Source of the DNA: Tannerella sp.
Lineage (GTDB): Bacteria; Bacteroidota; Bacteroidia; Bacteroidales; Tannerellaceae
Length of the DNA stretch: 13,280 nucleotides
Assembly (NCBI GenBank): GCA_031267485.1
Contig: JAIRYY010000245.1
Location: 1-13,280 of the forward strand
Direction of reading: 5' to 3'
Each line of letters opens with the position of its first letter. Position 1 is the stretch's first letter. Below, in pieces: positions 1 through 8,508 of the stretch. The translations under genes were made by a program, and so were the position numbers. Under the pieces are notes generated by a model, which saw only the letters and a list, made by a program, of their open reading frames with translations, was not told the DNA's origin and did not search any database.

Positions 1-1236
1 TTCAATGCTCAACTTTCAATGATAGAAACGCCTGATTCGGCTGACGCGTTGGGGCGTATCGCCTCGGCGTGGTACGGGAAACCGTCGGAGCGGCTGACGC
101 TCGTGGGCGTTACGGGTACGAACGGGAAAACGACCATTGCCACCCTGCTGTACAATCTCTTTCGCAAAATGGGATATAAAGCCGGACTGTTTTCCACCGT
201 ATGCAACTATATTGACGGCGAGGCTATCCCCACGGCGCATACGACGCCCGACCCGCTTACCCTCAATCGCCTGATGGCGGAAATGGTCGACGCCGGATGC
301 GAATATGTCTTTATGGAAGTCAGTTCCCATGCGATAGACCAGAAACGGATAAGCGGGCTGGCATTCGACGGGGGGATTTTCACGAACCTCACGCGCGACC
401 ATTTGGACTATCATGAAACAATGGAGAAGTATCTGAAAGCCAAGAAAAAATTCTTTGACGCCCTGCCCGCATCCGCGTTTGCCCTGACGAATGTCGATGA
501 CAAATCGGGGATGGTTATGCTGCAGAACACGCCGGCGCGCAAACTGACCTACTCGTTGCGCACGCCGGCCGATTTCAAGGGCAGGATAATAGAGGCGCAT
601 TTTGAGGGTACGGAAATGACGGTGAACGGGCGCGATGTCTATACCTGCTTTGCAGGCCGTTTCAATGCCGCCAATCTGCTGGCCGTCTACGGCGCCGCCG
701 TCGCGCTGGGCGAAGACCCGGAGGCGGCGCTGGTCGCCCTGAGCACGCTGCACCCCGTGGCCGGACGGTTCGAGACGATACCTTTGCCGCAGGGCGTTAC
801 GGCAATTGTCGATTATGCGCATACGCCCGACGCCCTGGAGAATGTGCTCGGCGGCATCCGGGAAGCGCTCGCCGGCGATGGACGCGTCATCACGGTTGTA
901 GGGGCGGGAGGGAATCGCGACGCGGGGAAACGTCCCCTGATGGCGAAAGAAGCCGCCCGTCAGAGCGACCACCTGATACTTACGTCCGACAATCCGCGCT
1001 TCGAAGAGCCGGAAGCCATCATCAACGACATGCTGGCCGGCTTGAACGCGGACGACAGGGAACGAACGCTCTGCATCGCAGACCGCAGGCAGGCTATCAA
1101 AACGGCCGTCGCAATTGCCCGGAAAGGAGATGTGATACTCGTTGCCGGAAAAGGACACGAAGATGATCAGGAAATCAAAGGCGTGAAACATCATTTTGAC
1201 GACCGGGAAGAAATAGTTCGCTTAATGGAGAATTGA
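1..1236 (+). CDS. murE: UDP-MurNAc-L-Ala-D-Glu:meso-diaminopimelate ligase MurE, 5'-truncated by window edge
   Basis: Cytoplasmic ATP-dependent ligase that adds the third residue of the peptidoglycan stem peptide. The frame is open to base 1; 411 codons are visible, and full MurE proteins have about 480-490 residues, so roughly the N-terminal 75-80 residues (most of the UDP-binding domain) lie outside the window. The ATG at 19 is internal and not a credible start, because the homologous region before it is missing. Counting from that Met, the central-domain P-loop GTNGKTT is at residues 33-39 and the DNPR motif is at 324-327. DNPR is the signature of enzymes adding meso-diaminopimelate instead of lysine. 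The C-terminal GKGHE and HHFDD motifs are present. The last three codons and the stop lie inside a heptad repeat array, so the C-terminal residues MEN appear to be repeat-derived. mraY follows after 130 bases. Confidence 0.98.
   Translation, partial: FNAQLSMIETPDSADALGRIASAWYGKPSERLTLVGVTGTNGKTTIATLLYNLFRKMGYKAGLFSTVCNYIDGEAIPTAHTTPDPLTLNRLMAEMVDAGCEYVFMEVSSHAIDQKRISGLAFDGGIFTNLTRDHLDYHETMEKYLKAKKKFFDALPASAFALTNVDDKSGMVMLQNTPARKLTYSLRTPADFKGRIIEAHFEGTEMTVNGRDVYTCFAGRFNAANLLAVYGAAVALGEDPEAALVALSTLHPVAGRFETIPLPQGVTAIVDYAHTPDALENVLGGIREALAGDGRVITVVGAGGNRDAGKRPLMAKEAARQSDHLILTSDNPRFEEPEAIINDMLAGLNADDRERTLCIADRRQAIKTAVAIARKGDVILVAGKGHEDDQEIKGVKHHFDDREEIVRLMEN
3..23 (+). repeat. Short heptad-like repeat inside murE coding sequence
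   Basis: Three 7-base units of the form CAAnnnT (caatgct, caacttt, caatgat) run in a row and are read in frame as part of MurE, just before the segment that aligns with the family ([11 protein letters not shown], compared with the usual VEDSxxALG). Heptads of this type are otherwise seen in the intergenic gap after murE. The array may continue upstream of the window. Three degenerate units could also be chance. Confidence 0.35.
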
Positions 1237-1286
1237 GAATGGAGAATGGAGAATGGAAAATGGAATATGGAATATGGAGAATGGAA
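1224..1286 (+). repeat. Heptad tandem array (AATGGAG-like), nine units, overlapping the murE stop
   Basis: Nine consecutive 7-base units occupy 63 bases with consensus aatggaR (variants aattgag and tatggaa). The array starts inside murE: the second unit, aattgag at 1231-1237, supplies the TGA stop at 1234-1236. No protein-coding role is visible downstream of the stop. The pattern resembles expanding short repeats found between genes in several Bacteroidota genomes. Confidence 0.9.
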
Positions 1287-1306
1287 TCCCCGTCATTAAT
1301 CATTAC

Positions 1307-1328
1307 GGGCGCCCACACAGGGGCGCCC
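1307..1328. repeat. GC-rich hairpin between murE and mraY
   Basis: Two copies of the self-complementary octamer gggcgccc (1307-1314 and 1321-1328) are separated by six bases, giving an 8-bp all-GC stem with a 6-nt loop. It is not followed by a T-run (the next bases are ctacaatta), so it does not look like an intrinsic terminator, and mraY shares the operon layout. It is probably a dispersed intergenic repeat; it could slow transcription or protect mRNA ends. Confidence 0.75.
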
Positions 1329-1333
1329 CTACA

Positions 1334-1360
1334 ATTAATCATTAATCACTAATCACTAAC
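1334..1360 (+). repeat. Second heptad array (ATTAATC/ACTAATC) leading into mraY
   Basis: Three full 7-base units (attaatc, attaatc, actaatc) and a partial fourth (actaac) end six bases before the mraY ATG. A related pair, cattaat and cattacg, lies at 1294-1307 on the other side of the GC hairpin. The array makes the mraY leader AT-rich and without secondary structure, which may suit the Shine-Dalgarno-poor initiation of this group; that effect is inferred. Confidence 0.8.
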
Positions 1361-1366
1361 AAACTT

Positions 1367-2629
1367 ATGCTGTACGATTTGTTTGCTTATTTGGATCAGA
1401 TAGATATTCCGGGGGCCGGTATGTTCAAGTACATATCGTTCCGTTCGGGGATAGCTGTTGTAACGGCGCTCTTCATTTCGACGATGATAGGGCGGCGTAT
1501 CATTGATATACTGCAGCGGCTGCAAATCGGCGAAACGGTGCGTAACCTTGGGCTGGAGGGACAGATGAGCAAGAAAGGCACCCCTACCATGGGAGGAATC
1601 ATCATCATCATCTCCATTCTGCTGCCCGTACTGCTCTTCGCCCGTCTCAACAACATCTATATCCTGCTGATGCTCATTACCACCCTGTGGCTGGGAACGC
1701 TGGGCTTCGCGGACGACTATATAAAAGTGTTCCGGAAAGACAAGGAAGGCGTGCAGGGGAAGTTCAAGATTGTGGCGCAGATAGGTCTGGGGCTGATTGT
1801 CGGCATGACGCTTTATTTAAGTCCGAATGCCGTCATCCGCGAAAACATGGAAATCACCAACAGCGAAAACGAGATAGAAGAAGTGCAGATTCACCCGTCG
1901 GAAATGAAATCGACGAAGACCACCATCCCGTTCTTCAAAAGCAACAACTTCGATTATGCCTGGCTGGCATCGTGGGCAGGCCCATACCGGGAGGAAGTGA
2001 CCTGGCTGTTCTTCGTGCTGATTGTCATCTTCATCGTGACGGCAGTCTCCAACGGGGCGAATCTCACGGACGGACTGGACGGGCTGGCGGCGGGCAGCTC
2101 GGCCATTATGGGCGTGGCGCTGGGGATATTGGCGTACATGTCGGCGCATATCAAGTTTGCCTCCTTCCTCAACATCATGTTCCTGCCCGGGACGGAGGAA
2201 CTCGTCGTCTTTGCGGCCGCCTTTATCGGCGCCACCATCGGTTTCCTGTGGTATAATTCGTATCCCGCCCAGGTGTTCATGGGCGATACGGGAAGCCTCA
2301 CGCTGGGCGGCATCATTGCCGTCTTTGCGATTATCATCCGCAAGGAACTGCTGATACCGATTATCTGCGGCATCTTCATGGTCGAGAACCTCTCCGTGGT
2401 CGTCCAGGTATTTTATTTCAAGTACACGAAAAAGAGATACGGCGAGGGCCGCCGCATCTTCAAGATGACGCCATTGCATCACCACTTCCAGCGGCCGGGC
2501 AATGGCGGCATACAGGCGCTGATACAGCGCCCCTACACCGTCGTGCCGGAATCGAAGCTGGTCGTGCGCTTCTGGCTGATTGGAATTATTCTGGCAGTGT
2601 TAACGCTTGTCACATTAAAAATAAGATAA
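1367..2629 (+). CDS. mraY: Phospho-MurNAc-pentapeptide transferase MraY (lipid I synthase)
   Basis: Polytopic membrane enzyme that transfers phospho-MurNAc-pentapeptide from the UDP precursor to undecaprenyl phosphate, making lipid I. All family signatures are present: the Asp pair D116-D117 in FADDYIKV, N232-D235 in NLTDGLDG, the essential Asp D307 in [11 protein letters not shown], and the triple His H371-H373 in PLHHHF. The protein has 420 residues against about 360 in E. coli. The extra length is mainly a hydrophilic segment around residues 158-205 (rich in Glu, Ser and Lys), as in Bacteroides MraY. The ATG at 1367 gives the normal short N-terminus before the first membrane helix. No Shine-Dalgarno sequence is visible. 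murD starts four bases after the stop, so the two are probably translationally coupled. Confidence 0.98.
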   Translation: MLYDLFAYLDQIDIPGAGMFKYISFRSGIAVVTALFISTMIGRRIIDILQRLQIGETVRNLGLEGQMSKKGTPTMGGIIIIISILLPVLLFARLNNIYILLMLITTLWLGTLGFADDYIKVFRKDKEGVQGKFKIVAQIGLGLIVGMTLYLSPNAVIRENMEITNSENEIEEVQIHPSEMKSTKTTIPFFKSNNFDYAWLASWAGPYREEVTWLFFVLIVIFIVTAVSNGANLTDGLDGLAAGSSAIMGVALGILAYMSAHIKFASFLNIMFLPGTEELVVFAAAFIGATIGFLWYNSYPAQVFMGDTGSLTLGGIIAVFAIIIRKELLIPIICGIFMVENLSVVVQVFYFKYTKKRYGEGRRIFKMTPLHHHFQRPGNGGIQALIQRPYTVVPESKLVVRFWLIGIILAVLTLVTLKIR

Positions 2630-2633
2630 GGAA

Positions 2634-3971
2634 ATGAACAGCAGGATTGTCATACTGGGAGCGGGAGAGAGCGGCGTCGGAGCTGCGGCGCTGGCGAGGA
2701 AAATGGGCTTTGACGTCTTCGTCTCCGACTCGTCGACCGTCAGGCCGGAGTACGCGAAAATACTCGACGAACATGAAGTGGAATGGGAAGAAGGGACGCA
2801 TACGGAACGGAAAATACTCGACGCCGGCGAAGTGATAAAAAGCCCCGGCATACCCGACACCGCCCCCATTGTCCGGAAAATAACGGAGAAAAAGATACGC
2901 ATCCTGTCGGAAATCGAATTTGCCGGGCGTTATACGGATTCGAAAATGATTTGCATAACGGGCAGTAACGGTAAAACGACGACGACGATGCTCACGCATC
3001 ACATCCTTACGGACGCCGGACTGGACGCCGGACTGGCCGGAAACGTGGGCCGCAGCCTGGCCTGGCAGGTGGCCGAAAATCCCCACCCGTACTATGTCGT
3101 GGAGCTTAGCAGCTTTCAACTGGACAACATGTACGACTTCCGGGCGGATGTGGCGGTTTTGCTGAATATCACGCCGGACCACCTGGACCGCTATCATTAC
3201 AGCTTTCAGGAATATGCCGGCGCCAAATTCAGGATTGTCAGAAACCAGACGGCGGCGGACGCCTTTATTTTCTGGAATGACGACCCGGTGATAAAGGCGG
3301 GCATTGAGAAATTCAAACCGGGGGCCGCGCTGTATCCGTTCGCGGAAAACCCCGGGCCGGGCGTGAAAGGCTACGTGAAAGACGGAACGGTTATTTTGGA
3401 AACATTAAAAGGTACATATACAATGAACAAAAACTTATTATCCCTCCGGGGGACGCACAATCTGTACAACTCGCTGGCGTCGGGCATCGCGGCGAAAGTG
3501 ATGGACATACGCGACGAGAAAATCCGTGCGTCGCTGAGCGATTTTTGCGGCGTGGAGCATCGCCTGGAAATGGTCACCCGCGTGCGGGGCGTTGATTACG
3601 TCAACGACTCGAAAGCGACAAACGTCAATTCGTGCTGGTATGCCCTGCAAAGCATAAACACTCCGCTGGTGCTCATTCTCGGAGGTACGGACAAGGGCAA
3701 CGACTATTCCGAAATAGAAGCCCTCGTCAGGAAAAAAGTGCGCGCGCTGATTTTCCTCGGGGCAGACAACAGCCGGCTGCACGCGTTTTTCGACGGGAAA
3801 GCGCCGCAGATTGAAGACGCCCGCTCGATGGAGGAAGCAGTGCAGGCGGCCTACAGGCTGGCCATAAAGGGCGATACGGTGCTGCTGTCGCCCTGCTGCG
3901 CGAGTTTCGACCTGTTTAAAAACTATGAGGACCGGGGCGAACAGTTCAAGGCCTGTGTCCGTAACCTGTAA
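2634..3971 (+). CDS. murD: UDP-MurNAc-L-alanine:D-glutamate ligase MurD
   Basis: Cytoplasmic Mur ligase that adds D-glutamate to UDP-MurNAc-L-Ala. The 445 residues match the family length. In order: an N-terminal Rossmann-like UDP-binding domain with GAGESGVGAA near residue 8; the ATP-binding P-loop GSNGKTT at 110-116; ELSSFQLD and NITPDHLDRY in the central domain; NDSKATN, the GGTDKGNDY segment, and the C-terminal LLSPCCASFDLFKNYEDRGEQF region typical of MurD. This last feature separates it from MurC and MurE. The ATG at 2634 is preceded by ggaa, a weak Shine-Dalgarno-like element overlapping the end of mraY. ftsW follows after 12 bases. Confidence 0.98.
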   Translation: MNSRIVILGAGESGVGAAALARKMGFDVFVSDSSTVRPEYAKILDEHEVEWEEGTHTERKILDAGEVIKSPGIPDTAPIVRKITEKKIRILSEIEFAGRYTDSKMICITGSNGKTTTTMLTHHILTDAGLDAGLAGNVGRSLAWQVAENPHPYYVVELSSFQLDNMYDFRADVAVLLNITPDHLDRYHYSFQEYAGAKFRIVRNQTAADAFIFWNDDPVIKAGIEKFKPGAALYPFAENPGPGVKGYVKDGTVILETLKGTYTMNKNLLSLRGTHNLYNSLASGIAAKVMDIRDEKIRASLSDFCGVEHRLEMVTRVRGVDYVNDSKATNVNSCWYALQSINTPLVLILGGTDKGNDYSEIEALVRKKVRALIFLGADNSRLHAFFDGKAPQIEDARSMEEAVQAAYRLAIKGDTVLLSPCCASFDLFKNYEDRGEQFKACVRNL

Positions 3972-3983
3972 AAACCGGCAGTT

Positions 3984-5255
3984 ATGGAATTGGCAAACAA
4001 ACTGTTCAAGGGCGACCGCACGATATGGGTTATTTACATGTTCCTGTGCCTCGTTTCAATCGTCGAAGTATACAGCGCGACGAGCACGCTGGCCTACAAG
4101 GCCGTTTATTTCTGGTCGCCAATCATGCGGCACGCCTGGTTTCTTTTCATCGGTTTCATGGCCGTCCTGGCGCTGCACAACATCCCGAGCCGGTACTTTT
4201 CCGCGGCGATTATCATCCTGCCCTGCGCTATCATCCTGCTGATAGTCACGCTATGCGCCGGCGTCAGCAAAAACGACGCCCTCCGCTGGATTTCATTCAT
4301 GGGCGCATCGTTCCAGCCGTCGGAGTTCGCCAAGTTCGGGAGCATCGTGTTCGTCGCATTCATGCTGAGCAAACAGGAACGGTTCACGCCCGACAGGACA
4401 TTCTGGATTATACTCTCCGGCGTTGGCCTGGCCTGCGCCCTGATTCTGCCCGAAAACTTCTCCACCGCTTTCCTGCTGGGCGCCGTATGTTACCTGATGA
4501 TGATTATCGGTCAGGCGCCGGCGAAGAAACTCGTCTGGCTGCTTGTCATCCTGCTGCTGCTCGGCGGGCTGGCGTTTGCCGTTGTCCGCTACATGCCCGC
4601 GGACGTTGCCGGGAAGTATCTGCCGGACCGGATGGTCACGTGGAACGAGCGTATCAAGGATTTCGGCAAGGACAGGGATGAGAGCAAATACGTGCTGAAC
4701 GATGACAATCTCCAGGTGAACCATGCGAAAATCGCCATTGCCCGCGGCGGTATCATCGGGAACCTGCCGGGACGCAGCGTGCAGCGCGACTTCCTGCCTG
4801 TGGCATTCTCCGACTTTATCTATGCGATTATCATCGAGGAAATGGGGCTTGTCATTGGAGGCGGGGGCGTTCTGGCGCTGTACGTCATCCTGCTGTTTCG
4901 CGTGGCGGTCATTGCGCGGCGGTGCAAAAAACTGTTCCCCAAATACCTGGCGCTCGGATGCGGGCTGCAGATTGCCATACAGGCATTTCTGAACATGGCC
5001 GTGGCCGTCAACCTGATACCCGTGACGGGGCAGCCGCTGCCGCTGATAAGCCAGGGGGGAACGTCCATCGTCTTCACGTGCATGTGTTTCGGAATCATAC
5101 TTAGCGTAAGCCGTTTCAGCGCAGGCATGGGCAATGAGGACGGCGAAACAGGAAACGGTGAAGAGGAGGAAACCGCCGCTGCCGCCGTGGAGATGAACGG
5201 CGACGGCCGTGCGGAAGAGGAAGACGGAAACGGAAACGGCGACAACCTTTCATAA
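3984..5255 (+). CDS. ftsW: SEDS-family division glycosyltransferase FtsW
   Basis: Integral membrane peptidoglycan polymerase of the divisome, working with a class B penicillin-binding protein (FtsI, expected upstream of the window). SEDS signatures seen: QPSEFAKF after the first helices, ENFSTAFLL, GGIIGNLPGRSVQRDFLP, then the putative catalytic Asp D277 in FSDFIYAIIIEEMG, and the C-terminal NLIPVTGQPLPLISQGG motif. About ten hydrophobic helices are apparent. Placement between murD and murG identifies it as FtsW and not RodA. Odd feature: residues 384-423 form a hydrophilic tail in which 14 of 40 residues are Asp or Glu, mixed with Gly, Asn and Ala. E. coli FtsW has only a short cytoplasmic tail. 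The tail could bind cytoplasmic division proteins or be low-complexity drift. Confidence 0.97.
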   Translation: MELANKLFKGDRTIWVIYMFLCLVSIVEVYSATSTLAYKAVYFWSPIMRHAWFLFIGFMAVLALHNIPSRYFSAAIIILPCAIILLIVTLCAGVSKNDALRWISFMGASFQPSEFAKFGSIVFVAFMLSKQERFTPDRTFWIILSGVGLACALILPENFSTAFLLGAVCYLMMIIGQAPAKKLVWLLVILLLLGGLAFAVVRYMPADVAGKYLPDRMVTWNERIKDFGKDRDESKYVLNDDNLQVNHAKIAIARGGIIGNLPGRSVQRDFLPVAFSDFIYAIIIEEMGLVIGGGGVLALYVILLFRVAVIARRCKKLFPKYLALGCGLQIAIQAFLNMAVAVNLIPVTGQPLPLISQGGTSIVFTCMCFGIILSVSRFSAGMGNEDGETGNGEEEETAAAAVEMNGDGRAEEEDGNGNGDNLS

Positions 5256-5269
5256 AAACAGACAGACAA

Positions 5270-6376
5270 ATGAGTCATTACAAAATCATCATAAGCGGAG
5301 GCGGAACAGGAGGGCATATCTTTCCCGCCATCTCGATTGCCAACGAACTTCGCCGCCGTTTCCCGGACGCGGAGATTCTGTTTGTCGGCGCCAAAGGCCG
5401 GATGGAAATGGAACGCGTACCGGCCGCCGGATATGAAATCCTCGGCCTGCCGGTGTGCGGTTTCAACCGTGCGCACATACTGAAAAATTTCAGCGTCATC
5501 ATCAGACTCATCCGGAGTCTCCGCATGGCCGGGAAGATTATCCGCGATTTTAAACCGGACATTGCCGTCGGCGTGGGCGGTTATGCAAGCGGGCCTACGT
5601 TGTGGAAAGCGTCTTCGCTTCGCGTTCCCGTGCTGATTCAGGAGCAGAACTCGTACGCCGGAGTGACGAACAGGCTGCTTGCCGGACGGGCTGCCGGAAT
5701 ATGCGTCGCATACAGGGGCATGGATAAGTTCTTCCCCGCCGGCCGCACCGTCATAACAGGCAATCCCGTACGGAAAGATATTGAAGACCTGCGCGGGAAA
5801 GACCCCGAAGCGATGAATTATTTCGGACTTGAAACGGGCCGGCCCGTATTGCTGGTTGTGGGCGGAAGTCTCGGCGCCCGCACTATCAACCGGGGCGTGC
5901 TCCGGGGACTGCGGTCGCTGCTGGATGCCGGCACGCAGGTGATATGGCAGACGGGACGCAACTACTATGATTCGGTAAGGGACGAACTCCGGGACGCGGA
6001 TTGCAGGGGACTGTGGTTCTCCGATTTCATTTCGCGCATGGATTACGCATACGCTGCCGCCGACCTGGTCGTTTCGCGCGCCGGCGCCGGGACGATTTCG
6101 GAACTGTGCCTTTTGGGTAAGCCCGCCATTCTCGTCCCCTCCCCGAATGTGTCCGAAGACCACCAGACGAGGAACGCGCGCGCGCTGTCCGACAATAACG
6201 CGGCCGTCCTCATCCCCGACGGCGTGGCCGGGGAGCAGCTGGCCGCCACGGCGGCAGGACTGATAGGGAACAGCGAACAGCTGCACTCCCTGAGCGAACA
6301 TATCTCCCTTTTCGCCCAGTATAACAGTACGGAAAGAATCGTAGACAAAATCATCGGAATAATTGAAGCAAAATGA
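5270..6376 (+). CDS. murG: Lipid II synthase MurG (undecaprenyl-PP-MurNAc-pentapeptide GlcNAc transferase)
   Basis: Peripheral inner-membrane GT-B glycosyltransferase (family GT28) that adds GlcNAc from UDP-GlcNAc to lipid I, giving lipid II. The N-terminal glycine-rich loop GGGTGGH is at residues 10-16, the second Rossmann domain begins with GGSLGA at 198-203, and the donor-binding signature SRAGAGTISE ends in the conserved Glu E278, followed by LLGKPAILVPSP and the DHQTRNA segment. The 368-residue length fits the family. The start ATG at 5270 is 15 bases after the ftsW stop. The stop overlaps the murC start in an ATGA arrangement (6373-6376), indicating translational coupling. Confidence 0.98.
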   Translation: MSHYKIIISGGGTGGHIFPAISIANELRRRFPDAEILFVGAKGRMEMERVPAAGYEILGLPVCGFNRAHILKNFSVIIRLIRSLRMAGKIIRDFKPDIAVGVGGYASGPTLWKASSLRVPVLIQEQNSYAGVTNRLLAGRAAGICVAYRGMDKFFPAGRTVITGNPVRKDIEDLRGKDPEAMNYFGLETGRPVLLVVGGSLGARTINRGVLRGLRSLLDAGTQVIWQTGRNYYDSVRDELRDADCRGLWFSDFISRMDYAYAAADLVVSRAGAGTISELCLLGKPAILVPSPNVSEDHQTRNARALSDNNAAVLIPDGVAGEQLAATAAGLIGNSEQLHSLSEHISLFAQYNSTERIVDKIIGIIEAK

Positions 6377-7758
6377 ACTTAAATAACATATCATCCGTCT
6401 ATTTTATAGGCGCCGGAGGCATTGGGATGAGCGCGCTTGTACGCTATTTCCTGGCAAAGGGGAAGCGCGTGGCCGGTTATGACCGCACGCCCTCCGCCCT
6501 GACCGCCGAGCTCATCGCCGAGGGGGCTGCCATTCATTTCGACGATGACGAGGCGCGCATACCGGAAACGTTCCGGGATAAAAACACGACCCTCGCCGTC
6601 TATACGCCGGCCGTGCCGGATTCGCACAGCGAACTGGCGTATTTCCGCCGCAACGGATTCGAAACGCTGAAGCGCTCGCAGACGCTTGGGCTTATCACCG
6701 GCTCGTCGCGCGGACTGTGCGTCGCCGGAACGCACGGGAAGACGACCACTTCGTCGATGACCGCCCATCTCCTGCGGCAGTCCGCCGTGGACTGCAATGC
6801 CTTCCTCGGCGGCATACTCAAAAATTACGGTACGAACCTTCTGCTTTCCGGACGCAGCGACCTGACGGTTATCGAGGCGGACGAGTACGACCGTTCCTTT
6901 CATTTCCTGACGCCCCACATGGCGGTCGTCACATCGGCAGACCCCGACCACCTGGATATTTACGGCACGCCGCAGGCTTACCGCGAAAGTTTCGAAAAGT
7001 TCACTTCGCTCATACGTCCCGGCGGCGCGCTTATTATGAAAAAAGGGATTGAGATAACGCCCTCCCTGCAGCCCGGCGTGAAGTTTTATACCTATTCGGC
7101 GACCGACGAAACGGCCGATTTTCACGCCTCCGGCATCCGCGTCGGGAACGGCGGGGCGGTTTTTGACTTTGTGTCGCCGGGACTTCGCATAGCCGGCGTC
7201 CGGCCGGGCGTCCCCGTCAGGACAAACGTGGAGAACGGCGTGGCGGCAATGGCCGTCGCCCTGCTCAACGGCGTCGCGGCGGAAGAAATGCGGACGGCCA
7301 TGCAGTCCTTTGCCGGCGTGCGGCGCCGTTTCGACCTCCGGGTCAAAAATGACCGTACCGTATACATTGACGATTACGCCCATCATCCGCAGGAACTGGA
7401 GAGCTGCATCCGGTCGGTGAGGGAACTTTACCGCGGACGCCGTGTGACCGGCGTTTTCCAGCCCCACCTGTATACCCGGACGCGCGATTTTGCCGCCGGA
7501 TTTGCCGCCGCGCTCTCGCTGCTCGACCGGCTTATCCTCCTCGACATCTACCCCGCGCGCGAAGCGCCGATTCCCGGCGTCACACCGGAAATGATTCTCG
7601 ACAAAGTGACGATTCCCGACCGGACGTTTTGCCCGAAAGGCGAACTCCTGCCCCTGCTCGAAAGGGAAGGCGCGGATGTGCTCCTCACCCTTGGCGCCGG
7701 CGACATCGACAGCCTTGTGGAACCCATCAGCAGGATGTTGAACCATAAATACGCATAA
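6373..7758 (+). CDS. murC: UDP-N-acetylmuramate:L-alanine ligase MurC
   Basis: Cytoplasmic Mur ligase that adds L-alanine to UDP-MurNAc, the first step of stem-peptide assembly. Signatures: IGAGGIGMSALVRYF near the N-terminus, the ATP-binding P-loop GTHGKTT at 119-125 (the His in place of Asn is typical of MurC), EADEYDRSF, SADPDHLDIY, and the C-terminal DDYAHHPQE and FQPHLYTRTRDF segments. The 461 residues match MurC and not the larger Mpl recycling ligase. The start overlaps the murG stop by four bases; the TAA is directly followed by the ftsQ ATG. The opposite strand has a very long open frame here, which I regard as a composition artefact. Confidence 0.98.
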   Translation: MNLNNISSVYFIGAGGIGMSALVRYFLAKGKRVAGYDRTPSALTAELIAEGAAIHFDDDEARIPETFRDKNTTLAVYTPAVPDSHSELAYFRRNGFETLKRSQTLGLITGSSRGLCVAGTHGKTTTSSMTAHLLRQSAVDCNAFLGGILKNYGTNLLLSGRSDLTVIEADEYDRSFHFLTPHMAVVTSADPDHLDIYGTPQAYRESFEKFTSLIRPGGALIMKKGIEITPSLQPGVKFYTYSATDETADFHASGIRVGNGGAVFDFVSPGLRIAGVRPGVPVRTNVENGVAAMAVALLNGVAAEEMRTAMQSFAGVRRRFDLRVKNDRTVYIDDYAHHPQELESCIRSVRELYRGRRVTGVFQPHLYTRTRDFAAGFAAALSLLDRLILLDIYPAREAPIPGVTPEMILDKVTIPDRTFCPKGELLPLLEREGADVLLTLGAGDIDSLVEPISRMLNHKYA

Positions 7759-8508
7759 ATGATGAAGAAAATCCTGTATATCGTCCTTGCAACACTGCTG
7801 GCTGCCTACGTCATCGTTGCCGCATACTTTTCCGGACGCAGGGAGTATGCCTATCCTCCGTGCCGGGAAGTGGAGGTAATCATTGCCGACAGCCTCGAAA
7901 AGCATTTCCTGAAAGCCGGCGATATTGTCGCCCGCCTGAAAAGGACGCACCTTTATCCCCTGAACGGGAATGGAGACGGCATTAATACGCACCGGATTAA
8001 AAATGAACTTCTTGAAAACGAAATCATAGAGACGGCGGATGTCACCCGGACACTTTCCGGCAAGATAAAAATTGTCGTTTCGCAAAAAATGCCTATATTG
8101 CGCGTGTTTACTTCCGGCGGAAGTTACTATGTCGACAAATCGGGACATATCATGCCGTCCGCACTGGGGCAGGCCATTTACGTCCCCGTCGCAAGCGGAA
8201 ACATCGACAAAACGTTTGCAACGGCCGGTTTGTATAAATTTGCGCTGTTTCTGCAGAAAGATGATTTCTGGAATAATCAGATAGAGCAGATTTATGTCCG
8301 GTCGGCCGATGATGTGGAACTCGTCCCGCGTGCGGGCAGTCACCGCATCCTGATAGGAAGTCTGGATAATTATGAAAATAAGCTGGAACGCCTGCGCCTG
8401 TTCTACGAACAGGTCATACCGAAAATGGGATGGGGGAAGTACAGCGTTGTAAATTTAAAATACAGGAATCAGATTGTGTGTACAAAAAGTAAAAAAACAG
8501 AGCCATGA
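7759..8508 (+). CDS. ftsQ: Cell division protein FtsQ/DivIB
   Basis: Bitopic inner-membrane divisome protein that links early and late division proteins through its periplasmic domain. The 249 residues show a short basic N-terminus (MMKK), one hydrophobic helix at about residues 5-24, then a soluble domain with a POTRA-like beginning (residues about 36-110, including INTHRIKNELLENEIIETADV) and a beta domain with DKSGHIMP, the usual FtsQ pattern of a Gly or Asp turn before the core strands. Sequence identity in this family is low, so the call relies on the fold pattern together with the position between murC and ftsA. The first ATG abuts the murC stop without a gap; a second in-frame ATG follows at once. 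The stop overlaps the ftsA start (ATGA at 8505-8508). Confidence 0.93.
   Translation: MMKKILYIVLATLLAAYVIVAAYFSGRREYAYPPCREVEVIIADSLEKHFLKAGDIVARLKRTHLYPLNGNGDGINTHRIKNELLENEIIETADVTRTLSGKIKIVVSQKMPILRVFTSGGSYYVDKSGHIMPSALGQAIYVPVASGNIDKTFATAGLYKFALFLQKDDFWNNQIEQIYVRSADDVELVPRAGSHRILIGSLDNYENKLERLRLFYEQVIPKMGWGKYSVVNLKYRNQIVCTKSKKTEP

Noticed and set aside
1237..1366. Internal promoter for mraY
   Set aside because: I searched for the Bacteroidota pattern TTG near -33 and TAnnTTTG near -7 and saw no convincing match; the gap is filled by repeats.
4820..6394. A 524-codon minus-strand open frame opposite ftsW and murG, and similar ones opposite murE, ftsA, ftsZ and gcvT
   Set aside because: Each is a shadow of a conserved plus-strand gene and shows no family motif or plausible start context.
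6391..8343. A 650-codon open frame on the minus strand opposite murC and ftsQ
   Set aside because: It lies wholly antisense to two well-supported genes, has no recognisable domain, and its peptides are rich in Arg, His and Gly, as expected for the complement of GC-biased coding sequence.
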